The notes below the pieces were generated by a model. That model was not told the DNA's origin. It worked only from the letters and a program-made list of their open reading frames with translations, and searched no databases. Shown here one piece after another: positions 62,010 through 64,000 of a stretch of DNA of 64,000 nt (position 1 is its first letter; each line of letters starts with the position of its first letter). This DNA comes from Boseongicola sp. SB0665_bin_10. Its GTDB lineage: Bacteria; Pseudomonadota; Alphaproteobacteria; Rhodobacterales; Rhodobacteraceae. The stretch is taken from NCBI GenBank assembly GCA_009838075.1, contig VXSG01000121.1, forward strand, positions 1-64,000, given 5' to 3'. Position numbers and translations under genes: made by a program.

Positions 62010-62801
62010 ATGTCCGCGGCATCAGAGCCGGTCGTTGAACTGCGCAATATCGTCAAGCGATTTGGATCGGTCGAAGCCTTGTCAGGTGTCACGATGACCG
62101 TCCGCAACGGCGAGGTTCTGGGGCTGCTTGGAGACAATGGCGCGGGCAAGTCAACGCTGATCAAGACCCTAGCCGGCGTGCACGATCCCGACGAAGGCGA
62201 GATCATCGTGAAAGGCGAGGTTCGCAAGCCCTGGACACCCGCGGCCGCGCGCGACGCAGGCATAGAAACGGTTTTCCAGGATCGTGCGCTGGCACCGCAG
62301 CATTCCATAGTGACCAATGTCTTCATGGGGCGCGAGATTACGAACTCCCTGGGTCTTCTGCGGGTGCAAGTGCAGATCGACGAGGCCAACAGGCTGATGC
62401 GCGAGATCGGTTTCACCTCGAAGGTATTCAACCCTGAAAGCACGGTTGGGACGCTTTCGGGGGGTGAGCGGCAGGGGGTGGCGATTGCCCGAGCGCTCTA
62501 CAACCAGGCGGACGTGATCGTGCTGGATGAGCCGACGACAGCACTGTCGCTGACCGAGACCCAAAAGGTGTTCCGTTTCGTGGAGGCGGTCAAGTCCTCG
62601 GGCCGGACCGTGGTTTTCATCGGGCACAACATCTATCACGTCTGGGACATTGCCGACCGGTTCTTCGTCATTGACCGCGGGAAAGAAGCCTTCGAAGGTG
62701 CCAAGTCCTCTTTCACCGGCGCCGATCACCTGATCGAGATGATGCACCAACTCGCGGAAACCGGCAGCGCGGACACGAGTTCGCTATTGGAGCCGGCGTG
62801 A
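62010..62801 (+). CDS. sugar ABC transporter ATPase, single domain (RbsA-like half)
   Basis: The product is 263 residues. Motifs are GLLGDNGAGKSTLIKTLAGV (Walker A), TLSGGERQGVAIARALYNQA (signature), VIVLDEPTTALSLTETQKVF (Walker B) and VFIGHNIYHVWDIADRFFVI (switch region with His). Ribose-type transporters usually carry two fused ATPase domains of about 500 residues; this one has only the first, like FrcA-type systems, and must work as a homodimer. The stop overlaps the permease start (GTGA). Confidence 0.92.
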   Translation: MSAASEPVVELRNIVKRFGSVEALSGVTMTVRNGEVLGLLGDNGAGKSTLIKTLAGVHDPDEGEIIVKGEVRKPWTPAAARDAGIETVFQDRALAPQHSIVTNVFMGREITNSLGLLRVQVQIDEANRLMREIGFTSKVFNPESTVGTLSGGERQGVAIARALYNQADVIVLDEPTTALSLTETQKVFRFVEAVKSSGRTVVFIGHNIYHVWDIADRFFVIDRGKEAFEGAKSSFTGADHLIEMMHQLAETGSADTSSLLEPA

Positions 62802-63844
62802 GGACAAACACCGTGAATGACGCGAAAACCAATGCCAATTCAGGGGACCACCGCACTGAGCAATCCAGATGGACGCCCTTTTACCGCAAGAACGGCCGGG
62901 CTCTGAACGCATTCCTGGCCCTTGTCCTGGTTTGGATCTTTTTTGCGGTGAACAACCCGACGCTCTTTCTGAACCCGCTGTTCTACAATGCATTCCTGTT
63001 TTCGGTTCCGGCAACGATCTTTCTGACCACCTCCTTGGTCTTTGTCATCGTTTCGGGCGAGCTTGACCTGGCATTTCCGTCGGTCGTCGGTGCCGCCGGC
63101 GGAGTGTTCATGTACTCCGTCGTGCTCGGAGTGCCCGTGATACCAGCGTTCTTTCTGACCATGGGCTTCGGAGCGATGATCGGTCTTGGCATCGGGTTGA
63201 TCGTTGTCTACGGGCGCATTTCGTCTCTGGTCGCGACGCTCGGCCTCAACTTCTTCATCCTCGGCATCGTCAACCTGCTCGCTCAAGGTCGGACCATTTC
63301 TGCGCCTGAGGCGATGAACAGCTTCGGATACAAGCTTTTTGTTGGAAAATGGCACTTGTTTGACACGACGCTGAGAGTGCCGAACCACTTCATTTGGTCG
63401 CTGGTCTGGGTGGTCTTCTGCTACGTGCTCTTCAAGTATCATCGGTTCGGCAACCGCGTGCAGCTCGTCGGAGACAATACCGACAGCGCTCGTGAAATGG
63501 GCATCAACATCGAGCGCATTCGCGTCAGCGTCTTTGTCGTGTCTGGTGTTGCGGCGGCGATTACAGGTGCATTGCTTGTGCAGATGGCCAACATGGTCTG
63601 GTTCCCGACCAGCGGGAAGGCGTATCTGCTGATCGCGCTTGCGGCGCTTTTCGTCGGCGGCACACCGACCTGGGGCGGTGTGGGCACGATCTTTGGCGCG
63701 TTCTTTGGAGCGATGACCGTCACGCTGATCCCGTCAGGCGCGGTTGGCGCAGGTTTTGCCGGCTATTGGACAGACTTCATATTCGGCCTCGTCATCATCC
63801 TGACCATGATCGCGCACCGCTTTTCTGGCGCGCGGGTCCGATGA
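62798..63844 (+). CDS. sugar ABC transporter permease (RbsC/FrcB family)
   Basis: The product is 348 residues from GTG 62798 (a second GTG at 62813 is possible). A charged N-terminal arm of about 35 residues precedes hydrophobic helices beginning NAFLALVLVWIFFAVNNPTL. Family phrases are FVIVSGELDLAFPSVVGAAG (the I-D-L-S-V-G-like loop), GRISSLVATLGLNFFILGIV and ALAALFVGGTPTWGGVGTIF. Inner-membrane channel for the sugar bound by the upstream periplasmic protein. Confidence 0.92.
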   Translation: MRTNTVNDAKTNANSGDHRTEQSRWTPFYRKNGRALNAFLALVLVWIFFAVNNPTLFLNPLFYNAFLFSVPATIFLTTSLVFVIVSGELDLAFPSVVGAAGGVFMYSVVLGVPVIPAFFLTMGFGAMIGLGIGLIVVYGRISSLVATLGLNFFILGIVNLLAQGRTISAPEAMNSFGYKLFVGKWHLFDTTLRVPNHFIWSLVWVVFCYVLFKYHRFGNRVQLVGDNTDSAREMGINIERIRVSVFVVSGVAAAITGALLVQMANMVWFPTSGKAYLLIALAALFVGGTPTWGGVGTIFGAFFGAMTVTLIPSGAVGAGFAGYWTDFIFGLVIILTMIAHRFSGARVR

Positions 63845-63845
63845 C

Positions 63846-64000
63846 ATGCGCGTGGTGGCGATCACCGGAGCGGCGGGCAGCATCCGGGGGAACGCCGTCG
63901 GCCTGGGCTGTGTGGACACCGCCGTCACCGGTCGCGCGGTGGCCGAACTGCCGGATGCCGAAGCCAACGGGGCGAAGGTGGACGGCGCGTGCATCTTCGG
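63846..64000 (+). CDS. short-chain dehydrogenase-like NAD(P)-binding protein, partial (runs off the right edge)
   Basis: ATG 63846 lies one base after the permease stop. About 51 residues are visible: MRVVAITGAAGSIRGNAVGL fits the SDR T-G-x-x-x-G-x-G nucleotide fold, though it reads S-I-R-G where S-I-G is more usual. The following residues do not show the usual second strand, so the assignment rests on the N-terminus only. As the fourth gene of the sugar operon it would suit a sugar or sugar-alcohol dehydrogenase. Confidence 0.5.
   Translation, partial: MRVVAITGAAGSIRGNAVGLGCVDTAVTGRAVAELPDAEANGAKVDGACIF

Noticed and set aside
1-64000. CRISPR arrays, tRNA/rRNA genes, phage genes, riboswitches
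   Set aside because: No regularly spaced repeats, cloverleaf sequences, phage structural genes or recognisable riboswitch cores were seen.

Overview
The window reads as chromosomal DNA of a high-GC alphaproteobacterium, most likely a Rhodobacteraceae (Roseobacter-group) or closely related member. Reasons: strong G/C preference at third codon positions, tight ATGA/GTGA/TGATG gene overlaps, one-subunit-per-gene peptide ABC operons with fused ATPases, a TAXI-type TRAP transporter with fused permease, GntR/FCD regulators beside each transporter, and a choline-sulfate-type locus. The genus cannot be fixed from the sequence alone. I saw no rRNA, tRNA, CRISPR array, phage structural gene or replication origin.

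Layout. (1) 1-16792: a cyclic-amide/peptide catabolic island. A divergent set (partial M24-fold hydrolase, glutamine-amidotransferase-like protein / pxpA) is followed by pxpC, pxpB, a 2-hydroxyacid dehydrogenase, a carbamoyl-amidohydrolase and a GntR regulator on the minus strand. Divergently come an M24-fold hydrolase, a dipeptide-type ABC transporter with a fused double ATPase, an M20-fold protein, a second M24-fold hydrolase and a DapA-like aldolase. Two palindromic GGTATACC sites sit in the two divergent promoter regions. (2) 16793-19830: a low-information gap with an IS fragment, a frameshifted small membrane gene and a HicB/HicA-type toxin-antitoxin pair. (3) 19831-30416, all minus strand: a polyamine-type ABC transporter (potABCD-like) downstream of an M20 deacetylase, an FMN/4Fe-4S N-demethylase-like oxidoreductase, two DUF1028 proteins, a RidA-like protein and a flavin monooxygenase. 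(4) 30441-36697: a peptide/nickel-type ABC transporter including a natural permease-ATPase fusion, closed by its own GntR gene and preceded by a large palindromic operator. (5) 36698-42815: a transporter-gene remnant, then a complete oligopeptide ABC operon. (6) 42816-53093: an IS remnant, then two choline-sulfatase-like sulfatases around a TAXI TRAP transporter and a ROK regulator, a broken aldehyde dehydrogenase and a choline-dehydrogenase-like GMC oxidoreductase. (7) 53103-55100: a GntR/UTRA regulator and an enolase-superfamily enzyme whose 3' end is overrun by an IS5-family remnant. (8) 55932-64000: a minus-strand, translationally coupled set (alpha-glucosidase, LacI regulator, PanB-like protein, membrane desaturase, Rieske ferredoxin) divergent from a ribose-type sugar ABC transporter, with two perfect LacI operators between them; a short-chain-dehydrogenase-like gene runs off the right edge.

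The common theme is six separate uptake systems in 64 kb, each packaged with its own regulator and ring-opening, deacylating, demethylating, desulfating or deglycosylating enzymes. That is the pattern of an organism scavenging dissolved organic nitrogen and osmolytes. The most unusual points are: several hydrolase-fold proteins in region 1 and the PanB-fold protein in region 8 have lost the metal ligands of their families while staying intact and embedded in operons; the desaturase-Rieske-PanB-like-glucosidase-sugar transporter unit, which matches no pathway I know; and four well-formed operator systems that link regulators to targets directly in the sequence.
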